A DNA stretch of 7,233 bases, taken from the NCBI GenBank assembly GCA_903923915.1, contig CAIXZI010000646.1:1-7233 (forward strand), read 5' to 3'. Shown piece by piece: positions 1 to 6,266 of the stretch (position 1 is the stretch's first letter; every line of letters begins with the position of its first letter). The notes under the pieces are model-generated. The model saw nothing but the letters and a program-made list of their open reading frames with translations. It was not told where the DNA came from and searched no databases. Made by a program: the position numbers and the translations under genes. The DNA comes from an uncultured Bacteroidota bacterium (lineage in GTDB: Bacteria; Bacteroidota; Bacteroidia; B-17B0; Aurantibacillaceae).

Positions 1-5
1 ATATA

Positions 6-1301
6 TTACGTTTTGCTATTATAACAAGTGTTTTTATTTTTAAAATCGATAATATTAGGTTTCATATCGGGCATGTAATTGCTTAACAAACCACTATTAG
101 CCACATTTATATTGGTGCTTATGCCTGCACTTAAATTATAATCGGCATTACTTAAAACGCTTACATTCCACTGCGCAGCAACCTGGCTGTATATACGGTT
201 TAAATTATTGGTTAAAGTGTTTACATCAATAGTAGTTGCATTACCCAGGTTTACAAGCACCAAATTATTTTTTACTTGTTGGTATACCTGCGCATTTAAA
301 GCACCTATAGCGTAGGTAGCTGCTGGTGCTGTTGTGGTATAATAAGCAACCATTTCTACGGTAGTGCCGGGGCTTTGTCCACCAAGATTTAGCGTAATAG
401 TGCTATCGCTTGCGCTTATATTACCGGTGGTATAAACTTGCGATGGGTCGGTGGCATTTTTAAATACTACCTTACTAAAATCAAAGCCGGGTTGTTTAAT
501 TTTTAGTTTGACTTTAATGCGTTCAGCAGTTTGACTTTGAACAGCTTTCCATGCAATATTGTATTGACTGTTATCTGCCACATCGGTTACTATATTATAA
601 TAAGCCGCTAATTGATTATATTGTTTATTATCTACCCCACCATTACCATTGTTTGCAATATAAGGTGGCGAAGCAAATGTAATTTTAGCTGGCGTAGTGT
701 TTATTTGCTTCAGAGCGTAATTATCATTGGGGTTATCTCCACACTTCCCGGGCTGCCTTAATAAAACCAATTGGCAATATTTAGCCGCACGAGTTACAAC
801 AGAATCAAAAGGTAAAGCAGAAAAATTATTTAGGTTAGCGGCATTAGCTAAAGGAGCATTTAGTATTTTTTCTACGCTATCTTTTTGTGCCGGATTAAAT
901 TTACACCATACTTCATCACTGCATTCAAAACTGAAAGGCTTATTGGCGTTTTGTGGTGCAAAGTAAAACTTAACGCTTCCGGTGGTATTTTGGTTATATA
1001 CCAACATTTTTAGCAGGGCATCAAAAACTTTATCGGTGCGGGTAAGATTATTAGTATCATTACCCAAGCGTGGAAGCAGCATTAATTTAATATGCGTGGT
1101 TGCTTCAAAACGTTGGCGCATTAAAATGATGGTTGGGTTTAAATAAACCTGTTTGGTAAATCTAAACACCAAACTGCTTGCGCCTTTTCTATCTGAAGCA
1201 TTTGTTGCGACGGTATCACTTTGGGCTTTAGTTATATAACTAAAAAGAATGGTCAATAATAAAATTAAAACATATGTTTTCTTTAAAAACGAAAAAGGCA
1301 T
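6..1301 (-). CDS. Secreted protein of unknown function, possibly C-terminally truncated
   Basis: The 431-residue product begins with a clear signal peptide: Lys7-Lys8, a hydrophobic stretch at about residues 10-23, and a likely cleavage site at TKA-QS (after Ala26), so it is probably exported. I recognise no catalytic motif or named domain. Residues 40-180 are mixed alpha/beta and carry four cysteines (127, 133, 176, 187) that might form disulphides. Residues 260-325 look beta-rich and Ig-like. Residues 335-415 contain a helical segment (NLNRIYSQVAAQWNV). From memory, the end region (SGLLSNYMPDMKP) resembles the segment before a putative metallopeptidase-like domain in some large Bacteroidota secreted proteins; no HExxH is present here. 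The protein stops on a polar tail (NTCYNSKT) just inside the window edge, in A/T homopolymers, and the +1 frame stays open past this stop, so a frameshift is possible. It lies 59 bases downstream of the carboxyltransferase gene on the same strand and could be co-transcribed. No TAnnTTTG promoter was seen in that gap. Function is unknown. Confidence 0.8.
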   Translation of the reverse strand: MPFSFLKKTYVLILLLTILFSYITKAQSDTVATNASDRKGASSLVFRFTKQVYLNPTIILMRQRFEATTHIKLMLLPRLGNDTNNLTRTDKVFDALLKMLVYNQNTTGSVKFYFAPQNANKPFSFECSDEVWCKFNPAQKDSVEKILNAPLANAANLNNFSALPFDSVVTRAAKYCQLVLLRQPGKCGDNPNDNYALKQINTTPAKITFASPPYIANNGNGGVDNKQYNQLAAYYNIVTDVADNSQYNIAWKAVQSQTAERIKVKLKIKQPGFDFSKVVFKNATDPSQVYTTGNISASDSTITLNLGGQSPGTTVEMVAYYTTTAPAATYAIGALNAQVYQQVKNNLVLVNLGNATTIDVNTLTNNLNRIYSQVAAQWNVSVLSNADYNLSAGISTNINVANSGLLSNYMPDMKPNIIDFKNKNTCYNSKT

Positions 1302-1360
1302 ACTAATAAATAGTTTGATTTAATGAATACCTGTTTTTAATTTTATTCATTTAAAAATAA

Positions 1361-2905
1361 TTACAAAGGAATGTTACCGTGTTTCTTTTTCGGCAATTTT
1401 TCCGCTTTATTTTCCAGCATTTTAAATGCTTTAATTAATTTTTCGCGGGTTTGTTCAGGTTTAATTACTTCATCCACAAAACCACGTTCTGCTGCACGGT
1501 ATGGGTTAGCAAACATGTTTTGATATTCAGCTTCTTTTTCTTTCCACTTACCATCTTTATCTCCCGCAGCAGCAATTTCATTTTTAAAGATAATTTCTGC
1601 AGCACCTTTTGCACCCATAACAGCAATTTCTGCGCTTGGCCAAGCGTAATTCATATCTGCACCAATGTGTTTGCTGTTCATCACATCGTATGCTCCACCA
1701 TAAGCTTTACGTGTAATAACGGTAATGCGAGGTACTGTGGCTTCACTAAACGCATACAAAAGTTTCGCGCCGTTGGTAATAATGGCGTTCCACTCTTGGT
1801 CGGTACCCGGTAAAAAACCAGGCACATCTTCAAATACTAATAAGGGTATGTTAAAGCAATCACAAAAACGCACAAAACGTGCAGCTTTTGTACTGGCGTT
1901 TATATCTAACACACCCGCTAACACCGCCGGCTGGTTGGCAACAATACCAATGCTTCTGCCGGCTAAGCGTGCAAAACCAACAACAATATTATCGGCAAAA
2001 TGTTTATGTACTTCTAAAAAACTATCGGTATCAGTTACACCGGCAATTACTTCACGTATATCATACGGTTGGTTGGCATTTTGAGGAATGATACTGTTTA
2101 ATTCTTTTCTTAATTCGCTACCACTATTTTCATACGGCAGGGCAGGAGCATCTTCTTCACAATTTTGAGGAACATAACTCAATAATTGCTTAACGTGATT
2201 GATAGCCTCAATTTCATTAGCACAAGCAAAATGCGTTACACCACTTTTGGTTGCATGCGTCATAGCGCCGCCTAATTCTTCAGAGGTTACTTCTTCATGG
2301 GTTACTGTTTTTACCACATTTGGCCCGGTAACAAACATGTAAGAAGTGTTTTCTACCATTAAAATAAAATCGGTAATAGCCGGACTGTAAACCGCGCCAC
2401 CCGCGCACGGACCCATAATAGCTGATAGCTGAGGTATAACCCCACTAGCTCTTACATTACGATAAAATATATCGGCATAACCACCTAAAGACACAACGCC
2501 TTCTTGTATACGCGCGCCACCACTATCGTTTAAGCCAATAACAGGTGCGCCATTTTTCATGGCAAGATCCATTATTTTACAAATTTTTTCGGCATGCGTT
2601 TCAGAAAGTGAGCCTCCAAAAACAGTAAAATCCTGAGAGAAAACATACACCAATCTTCCGTTAATAGTTCCGTAACCGGTAACTACACCATCGCCTAAAT
2701 ATTTTTCTTTTTCTAAGCCAAAATCGTTGCTACGATGGGTAACTAGCATGCCAATTTCTTCAAAGCTGGCATCGTCTAATAAAAAATGTATGCGTTCGCG
2801 AGCAGTTAGCTTGCCTTTTTTGTGTTGAGCATCTATACGTTTTTCGCCGCCGCCTAATTTTGCTTCAGCTATTTTTTGTTCTAATCCTTTAATCTTGCTT
2901 TCCAT
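1361..2905 (-). CDS. pccB: Acyl-CoA carboxylase carboxyltransferase (beta) subunit, propionyl-CoA type
   Basis: The 514-residue product is the carboxyltransferase half of a biotin-dependent acyl-CoA carboxylase. It moves CO2 from carboxybiotin to an acyl-CoA, most likely propionyl-CoA to give methylmalonyl-CoA. The two crotonase-like halves are complete. The N half has GGARIQEG (129-136) and [12 protein letters not shown] (165-176), glycine-rich oxyanion and biotin/CoA-binding loops. The C half has DVPGFLPG (360-367) and [11 protein letters not shown] (399-409). Asp407 falls at what I believe is the substrate-selecting position, which is Asp in propionyl-CoA enzymes. Length and the KKKHGNIPL tail fit the family. 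I chose the ATG at 2903-2905, giving [12 protein letters not shown], because the in-frame ATG at 2948-2950 would add 15 residues ([15 protein letters not shown]) unlike anything in the family. The gene diverges from the glutaryl-CoA dehydrogenase gene. Its likely biotin carrier is at 5101-5598; the biotin carboxylase is outside the window. Methylmalonyl-CoA decarboxylase or a methylcrotonyl-CoA enzyme are less likely alternatives. Confidence 0.93.
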   Translation of the reverse strand: MESKIKGLEQKIAEAKLGGGEKRIDAQHKKGKLTARERIHFLLDDASFEEIGMLVTHRSNDFGLEKEKYLGDGVVTGYGTINGRLVYVFSQDFTVFGGSLSETHAEKICKIMDLAMKNGAPVIGLNDSGGARIQEGVVSLGGYADIFYRNVRASGVIPQLSAIMGPCAGGAVYSPAITDFILMVENTSYMFVTGPNVVKTVTHEEVTSEELGGAMTHATKSGVTHFACANEIEAINHVKQLLSYVPQNCEEDAPALPYENSGSELRKELNSIIPQNANQPYDIREVIAGVTDTDSFLEVHKHFADNIVVGFARLAGRSIGIVANQPAVLAGVLDINASTKAARFVRFCDCFNIPLLVFEDVPGFLPGTDQEWNAIITNGAKLLYAFSEATVPRITVITRKAYGGAYDVMNSKHIGADMNYAWPSAEIAVMGAKGAAEIIFKNEIAAAGDKDGKWKEKEAEYQNMFANPYRAAERGFVDEVIKPEQTREKLIKAFKMLENKAEKLPKKKHGNIPL

Positions 2906-2972
2906 GAAATATAATATGGCGTAAAAATAAGAATTTTTGCTTGTGAGCATGCATGAGATGTAAGTAAGTATT

Positions 2973-3063
2973 TGCGTTAGGGATTGTAACGAAAATCCTT
3001 TTAGGTAATCCTAAAAGATTGAAGTGTAAAGCCCGCCGGTGGTAATCCGCCGGAACGCCCTGA
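2973..3063 (+). repeat. Structured intergenic repeat, copy 1
   Basis: This element lies between two divergent genes. It opens with TGCGTTAGGGATT, followed at once by GTAACGAAAATCC, and ends with AACGCCCTGA; the same three boxes in the same order recur at 6102-6256. TTAGGG (2977-2982) can pair with CCCTGA (3058-3063, one G-U pair) to close the element. Inside are an 8-bp perfect hairpin at 2998-3017 (CTTTTAGG/CCTAAAAG, loop TAAT) and a 7-bp hairpin at 3036-3053 (CCGGTGG/CCGCCGG, one G-U, loop TAAT). A small CGTTA/TAACG hairpin (2975-2991) is an alternative fold at the 5' end. From memory, similar TGCGTTAGGGATTGTAACGG-type repeats occur between genes in other Bacteroidota genomes. Whether it acts as RNA or DNA is unknown. 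Confidence 0.65.
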
Positions 3064-3079
3064 TATTAATTCTAATTTA

Positions 3080-3087
3080 TATATTTG
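3080..3087 (+). promoter_or_regulatory. Candidate -7 promoter element for the glutaryl-CoA dehydrogenase gene
   Basis: TATATTTG matches the Bacteroidota -7 consensus TAnnTTTG and ends 19 bases before the ATG at 3107, implying a very short leader. No TTTG is found 19-21 bases further upstream, where the structured repeat ends, so the -33 half is missing or weak. The leader between this site and the ATG contains an A-run (CTAAAAAAACTATT), as is usual for Bacteroidota translation starts. Confidence 0.5.
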
Positions 3088-3106
3088 CACCACTAAAAAA
3101 ACTATT

Positions 3107-4291
3107 ATGGCATCAGACAATTATCAATTTCACGACTATTATTTAGTAGATGATTTACTAAGTGATGAACATAAACTTATTAGAGATACCGCGCGCGCGT
3201 GGGTTAAAAAAGAAGTTACACCTATTGTTGAAGAGGCTTGTCAAACAACCACTTTTCCAAAACAATGGATAAAAGGTTTGGCAGAAATTGGAGCATTTGG
3301 CCCATATATACCAACAGAATATGGTGGTGCAGGCTTAGACCAAATATCGTATGGTATTATTATGCAAGAAATTGAGCGTGGCGATAGTGGTTTACGTTCT
3401 ACCGCATCAGTGCAAAGCTCGTTAGTTATGTACCCAATTTTTACTTATGGAACAGAAGAACAAAAACGTAAATTCCTTCCAAAATTAGCTACCGGAGATA
3501 TGATGGGTTGCTTTGGATTAACAGAGCCAGATCATGGTTCTAATCCAAACGGAATGATTACCAACTTTAAAGACGCTGGCGATGGTAAAAATGTTGTTTT
3601 AAATGGTGCAAAAATGTGGATTAGTAATGCACCTTTTGCTGATATTGCAGTTGTTTGGGCAAAAGATGAAGCCGGAGATATTCGTGGATTGGTTGTTGAG
3701 CGTGGTATGAAAGGCTTTACAACGCCTGAAACGCATGGTAAATGGAGTTTACGTGCCAGTGCTACTGGCGAGTTAGTATTTGATAATGTATTAGTTCCTA
3801 AAGAAAATATTTTCCCAACTATTAAAGGATTAAAAGGTCCCTTGGGTTGTTTAAACTCGGCACGTTATGGTATTTCATGGGGTGTTATAGGTGCTGCGCT
3901 TGATTGTTATGATAGCGCATTGCGTTACAGCAAAGAGCGTATTCAGTTTGGTCGTCCTATTGGAGGGTTTCAGTTAACACAAAAAAAATTAGCCGAAATG
4001 ATTACCGAAATTACTAAAGCACAATTATTAACCTGGCGTTTAGGTGTTTTGAAAAACGAACATCGTGCAACCCCACAACAAATATCGATGGCTAAACGTA
4101 ACAACGTTGATATGGCATTGAAAATTGCCAGAGAAGCTCGTCAGATTTTTGGTGGAATGGGCATTACAGGAGAGTATCCTATTATGCGCCACATGATGAA
4201 CTTAGAAAGTGTTATTACGTACGAAGGAACACACGATATACATTTATTAATTACCGGACAAGATATAACTGGCTTTAACGCTTTTGTTTAA
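3107..4291 (+). CDS. gcdH: Glutaryl-CoA dehydrogenase (acyl-CoA dehydrogenase family)
   Basis: The 394-residue flavoprotein is predicted to oxidise and decarboxylate glutaryl-CoA to crotonyl-CoA in the cytoplasm during lysine, hydroxylysine and tryptophan breakdown, passing electrons to electron-transfer flavoprotein. The family's three-part layout is complete: an N-terminal helical domain (about 15-130), a middle beta domain with the signature GCFGLTEPDHGSNPNGM (134-150), and a C-terminal helical domain with ARQIFGGMGITGEYP (344-358). The catalytic base is Glu373 in TYEGTHDIH (371-379), a motif typical of glutaryl-CoA dehydrogenases. Residues reported in the human enzyme to contact substrate (Glu87, Arg94, Ser98, Tyr369, Glu370) all match here at a constant offset of three: Glu90, Arg97, Ser101, Tyr372, Glu373. 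That pattern favours glutaryl-CoA over a simple fatty acyl-CoA and favours the decarboxylating type. The ATG follows an A-rich leader and a candidate -7 element. A strong hairpin with a T-run lies directly downstream. Confidence 0.93.
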   Translation: MASDNYQFHDYYLVDDLLSDEHKLIRDTARAWVKKEVTPIVEEACQTTTFPKQWIKGLAEIGAFGPYIPTEYGGAGLDQISYGIIMQEIERGDSGLRSTASVQSSLVMYPIFTYGTEEQKRKFLPKLATGDMMGCFGLTEPDHGSNPNGMITNFKDAGDGKNVVLNGAKMWISNAPFADIAVVWAKDEAGDIRGLVVERGMKGFTTPETHGKWSLRASATGELVFDNVLVPKENIFPTIKGLKGPLGCLNSARYGISWGVIGAALDCYDSALRYSKERIQFGRPIGGFQLTQKKLAEMITEITKAQLLTWRLGVLKNEHRATPQQISMAKRNNVDMALKIAREARQIFGGMGITGEYPIMRHMMNLESVITYEGTHDIHLLITGQDITGFNAFV

Positions 4292-4305
4292 GCTGTAAAT
4301 AATTT

Positions 4306-4355
4306 AAACGCTGATAGAATGAAATTGTTTACACTTTTTTGTTTTATCAGCGTTT
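4306..4355 (+). promoter_or_regulatory. Long hairpin spanning the next gene's start codon; possible gcdH terminator
   Basis: AAACGCTGATA (4306-4316) is a perfect inverted repeat of TATCAGCGTTT (4345-4355). Pairing can continue inward without a break to 4324/4337, giving a stem of 19 pairs (16 Watson-Crick, 3 G-U) with a 12-base loop. Bases 4353-4363 read TTTTTGTTTTT, so the structure resembles an intrinsic terminator for the upstream dehydrogenase gene. The ATG of the next gene (4319-4321) lies within the 5' arm, so the hairpin would also bury that gene's start site. It could therefore be a terminator with read-through, a translational lock, or both. Confidence 0.6.
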
Positions 4356-5047
4356 TTGTTTTTAGTCAAACTGATAAGCGAACTATTTTTTTACAAGCCA
4401 CCTTTGGCAGTACACATTACAGTAATCCCTCTGCAACAACTAGTGGTGCTTGTCCAACAGCAGAGCTTTTTCTAATAAGTAATACCAACAAAAAAGATTC
4501 TTCTAAAATAGGTTATGGGCTATTAACTGGCTTGGGGTATATGCATGCTACTCAGGTATATAATGTGAGATCAAGTTTAAATCAAAATTATACAGACAAC
4601 TTTATTACTAACGAGTTTTCGTTTTATATAGGTGGTTCTTTAAGGGCAAACATAAATGAAAACATGTACTTAGATATGGCAACAGGGGTTCAAATTGGGA
4701 GCAATTATACATTTACAAATGACCCAAATGCTTCTGCAGGTATGTACAAAATTGTAAGTACAACATCTCCTCAAGCCATTTATACTTTTCTTACTAATCA
4801 AACAAAAAATTACACAACTGTTTTAAGCTCAACTACATATAAATGGGAATATTACCAGTTTTATGCTTTTGGTAAAGTGCAAATAGGGTTAAATATAGCA
4901 AAGCGTTTATGGCTTGTTGGTGGAGTTTCTTGCCGGGTTTTTTTCTATGAAAATAATATTAGCGAGGAATGGGGCATGACAAAATTTAATTACGCACCCT
5001 TAAAATTAACAGTAACAGCAGGTTTACAACTTAAACTCTTTAAATAA
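4319..5047 (+). CDS. Exported, probable outer-membrane beta-barrel protein, function unknown
   Basis: The 242-residue product starts with a short signal peptide (MKLFTLFCFISVFVFS, cleavage probably before QTDK) and has no lipobox cysteine at the cleavage site, so it is not an obvious lipoprotein. The rest has no long hydrophobic helix but shows alternating polar/hydrophobic strands typical of small porin-like barrels: GYGLLTGLGYMHA (about 64-76), FSFYIGGSLRANI, MYLDMATGVQIGSNYTF, FYAFGKVQIGLNI and RLWLVGGVSCRVFFYE. The C-terminal strand LKLTVTAGLQLKLFK fits a last barrel strand. No specific family member was recognised, and ligand or transport role is unknown. The ATG at 4319 is favoured because it alone gives a signal peptide; the next in-frame Met is near residue 75. 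It starts 27 bases after the dehydrogenase stop, so it is probably read from the same transcript, but its start codon lies within a strong hairpin that may limit expression. Confidence 0.8.
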   Translation: MKLFTLFCFISVFVFSQTDKRTIFLQATFGSTHYSNPSATTSGACPTAELFLISNTNKKDSSKIGYGLLTGLGYMHATQVYNVRSSLNQNYTDNFITNEFSFYIGGSLRANINENMYLDMATGVQIGSNYTFTNDPNASAGMYKIVSTTSPQAIYTFLTNQTKNYTTVLSSTTYKWEYYQFYAFGKVQIGLNIAKRLWLVGGVSCRVFFYENNISEEWGMTKFNYAPLKLTVTAGLQLKLFK

Positions 5048-5049
5048 TG

Positions 5050-5081
5050 TTTGATTTGTTGTGTATTAAATAATACTTTTG
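5050..5081 (+). promoter_or_regulatory. Bacteroidota-type promoter for the biotin carrier gene
   Basis: TTTG (5050-5053), then 20 bases, then TACTTTTG (5074-5081) is a full match to the Bacteroidota housekeeping promoter TTTG-N19-21-TAnnTTTG. Transcription would start about five to ten bases after 5081, leaving a leader of roughly 10-15 bases before the ATG at 5101. The promoter begins directly after the stop codon of the upstream gene, so the biotin carrier gene can be transcribed independently of gcdH and the barrel gene. Confidence 0.6.
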
Positions 5082-5100
5082 AGACTATAATTACCAGCGT

Positions 5101-5598
5101 ATGTATAAAATAAAAGTAGATAATAAATACGATTTTAATTTTGAAAAAACACAAGGTACTTGGCAGTTAGATGGCAAGGATGTTGCCTTTGATATGATTG
5201 AAATTAATAAAACCAGCTTTAGTGTTTTAAAAGATAATAAATCATACAATGTTGAAATAGTAAACCATAACGTAGCCGAAAAATCTTTCCAGATAAAAGT
5301 AAACCAAACTATATATAACCTTACCGTAAAGGATAAATACGATGAGCTTTTGCATCAACTTGGTTTAGATAAAGCCATGGTTAGTAAAGTGTCTAACATT
5401 AAAGCGCCTATGCCGGGCTTGGTATTAAATATTTTGGTTGAAGAAGGACAAGAAATTAAAAAAGGAGATGCGCTTATCGTTTTAGAAGCCATGAAAATGG
5501 AAAACATTTTAAAATCTCCTACAGACGGAACGGTGAAAAAAGTTTCCGTTAAAAAGGGCGTAGCTGTTGAAAAAGGACAGATACTAATTGAATTTTAA
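5101..5598 (+). CDS. Biotin carboxyl carrier protein of an acyl-CoA carboxylase
   Basis: The 165-residue protein carries the swinging biotin of a multisubunit acyl-CoA carboxylase, shuttling CO2 from the biotin carboxylase to the carboxyltransferase in the cytoplasm. The C-terminal biotinyl domain (about 98-165) is complete: APMPGLV (102-108), the biotinylation motif EAMKMEN (129-135) with biotin-accepting Lys132, and a closing [10 protein letters not shown]. Residues 1-75 form a beta-rich segment (for example [22 protein letters not shown] in two strands), resembling the N-terminal part of carriers that partner propionyl-CoA or other acyl-CoA carboxylases, and unlike the Ala/Pro-rich linker of classical fatty-acid AccB. 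The likely partner is the carboxyltransferase at 1361-2905. The biotin carboxylase gene, often next to the carrier, is not adjacent here: the neighbours are a barrel protein and a P-loop protein. A good promoter precedes it. A decarboxylase or pyruvate carboxylase-type carrier cannot be fully excluded. Confidence 0.9.
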   Translation: MYKIKVDNKYDFNFEKTQGTWQLDGKDVAFDMIEINKTSFSVLKDNKSYNVEIVNHNVAEKSFQIKVNQTIYNLTVKDKYDELLHQLGLDKAMVSKVSNIKAPMPGLVLNILVEEGQEIKKGDALIVLEAMKMENILKSPTDGTVKKVSVKKGVAVEKGQILIEF

Positions 5599-5607
5599 TT
5601 TGTTTAA

Positions 5608-5680
5608 TGTTATTGCGAGGAGGAACGACGAAGCAATCGCTATAACAAAATAAGATTGCCACGCTTCGCTTGCAATGACA
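5608..5680. repeat. Palindromic intergenic repeat (REP-like hairpin)
   Basis: The gap between the biotin carrier and P-loop genes is largely filled by a long imperfect palindrome. TGTTATTGC (5608-5616) pairs with GCAATGACA (5672-5680, one G-U), and GCAATC (5633-5638) pairs with GATTGC (5654-5659) around a 15-base loop. The intervening arms (GAGGAGGAACGACGAA and CACGCTTCGCTT) are partly complementary, with bulges. From memory, the ATTGCGAGGAG...CAATC / GATTG...GCAATGAC pattern is a widely dispersed bacterial intergenic repeat. It probably folds in the transcript and could protect or terminate the upstream message, but it lacks a T-run. Confidence 0.75.
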
Positions 5681-5704
5681 AACCTTTCAGAATAAATATA
5701 TTAA

Positions 5705-6109
5705 ATGCCTTCACTAATTTTACTTAGAGGTTTGCCAGGTAGTGGAAAAACTACATTGGCAAAGCTGTTAAGTGAAGAAGGTAAATATCCTGTACATTCT
5801 ATCGATTCTTATTTTACCAATTTAGAAACAGGCGCGTATAATTTTGAATTCGACAAAAATCATTTAGCCTACAAACAATGCGAAGAGCAAACGCTTAGTA
5901 GCATTAAACAAGGAGCTGAAAAAATATTTATAGATAATACTTTTACGATAGAGTGGGAGTTAGAGCCTTATTTTAAACTGGCATCTACACACAATTACCA
6001 AGTTTTTGTTATTACGGTAGAAAACCGTCATGGCGGCAAAAACATCCATCATATTAGTGATGAGCAGCTACAAAAAATGGCAGCAAAATATAAGGTGGTA
6101 TTGCGTTAG
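5705..6109 (+). CDS. Small P-loop ATP-binding protein, polynucleotide-kinase/N4BP2-like
   Basis: The 134-residue protein is a compact P-loop NTPase. MPSLILLRGLPGSGKTT contains the Walker A motif GLPGSGKT (9-16) on a typical first strand. The next conserved element, SIDSYF (32-37), has the acidic residue that kinases of this group use near the phosphate acceptor, and IDNTF (76-80) matches the DNT[NF] motif of the AAA_33/N4BP2-like kinase family. The end (VENRHGGKNIHHISDEQLQKMAAKYK, about residues 105-130) also fits that family, so it appears complete. The substrate is unknown: relatives act on nucleic-acid ends, nucleosides or small metabolites, and some have no known role. It begins 25 bases after the palindromic repeat and has no clear TAnnTTTG promoter of its own, so it may be read through from the biotin carrier gene. 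Its last codons and stop (TTG CGT TAG) overlap the first bases of the structured repeat at 6102. Confidence 0.82.
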   Translation: MPSLILLRGLPGSGKTTLAKLLSEEGKYPVHSIDSYFTNLETGAYNFEFDKNHLAYKQCEEQTLSSIKQGAEKIFIDNTFTIEWELEPYFKLASTHNYQVFVITVENRHGGKNIHHISDEQLQKMAAKYKVVLR

Positions 6110-6256
6110 GGATTAACTCAATCTTGTTTATTATTCTTGATTGCTTCGCATTTGCAATAACAGCTTGTAACGTAAATCCCGTTGCTGAAATATTTTTTCG
6201 GCATTTTGTAAATAAGTAAAAACTAAAACGATGAGCTAATCAGCGAAACGCCCTAA
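6102..6256 (+). repeat. Structured intergenic repeat, copy 2 (with internal insertion)
   Basis: This copy fills the gap between two convergent genes. It has the boxes of copy 1: TGCGTTAGGGATT at its start (6102-6114), GTAACGTAAATCC (6167-6179) and AACGCCCTAA at its end (6247-6256). TTAGGG (6106-6111) and CCCTAA (6251-6256) are perfectly complementary. Two hairpins occupy the positions seen in copy 1 but with other sequences: 6184-6202 (7 pairs, one G-U) and 6229-6245 (6 pairs with one mismatch, loop GCTAA). Relative to copy 1, about 52 bases (6115-6166) are inserted between the first two boxes. The element begins inside the P-loop gene and ends 10 bases before the secA stop codon. Confidence 0.65.
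6115..6166 (+). repeat. Insertion resembling a partial copy of the palindromic repeat
   Basis: This stretch interrupts the structured repeat relative to copy 1. It contains CAATC, a 14-base spacer and then GATTGCTTCGCATTTGCAATAAC, which parallels the loop and 3' arm of the palindrome at 5608-5680 (CAATC, spacer, GATTGCCACGCTTCGCTTGCAATGAC with differences). The 5' arm expected from that palindrome is absent. It may be a nested fragment of the second repeat family, though the boundaries are only inferred from the alignment with copy 1. Confidence 0.45.
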
Positions 6257-6266
6257 AAAAATAAAT

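Noticed and set aside
10..40. Programmed ribosomal frameshift at the A-run near the end of the secreted-protein gene
   Set aside because: The run reads T AAA AAC in frame, not a proper X XXY YYZ slippery site, and the alternative frame is +1 rather than -1; a plain indel is simpler.
727..966. 79-residue open frame on the plus strand
   Set aside because: It lies antisense within the secreted-protein gene, and its product has no recognisable family or start context.
1322..1351. AATGAATA/TATTCATT inverted repeat between the carboxyltransferase and secreted-protein genes
   Set aside because: The 8-bp stem is almost all A/T with a 14-base loop, and no T-run follows on the minus strand, so it is too weak to call a terminator.
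1451..2091. Three overlapping plus-strand open frames of 70-120 residues
   Set aside because: All are antisense to the strongly conserved carboxyltransferase gene; they have low-complexity, Cys/Phe- or Gln/Tyr-rich products typical of shadow frames.
2906..2950. Earlier in-frame start for the carboxyltransferase at 2948-2950
   Set aside because: It would add 15 residues not seen in the family, whereas the ATG at 2903-2905 gives the usual N-terminus and length.
3033..3053. Direct repeat CCGCCGG-N7-CCGCCGG as a CRISPR-like or operator repeat
   Set aside because: There are only two 7-base units, and they are explained better by the hairpin at 3036-3053 in the structured repeat.
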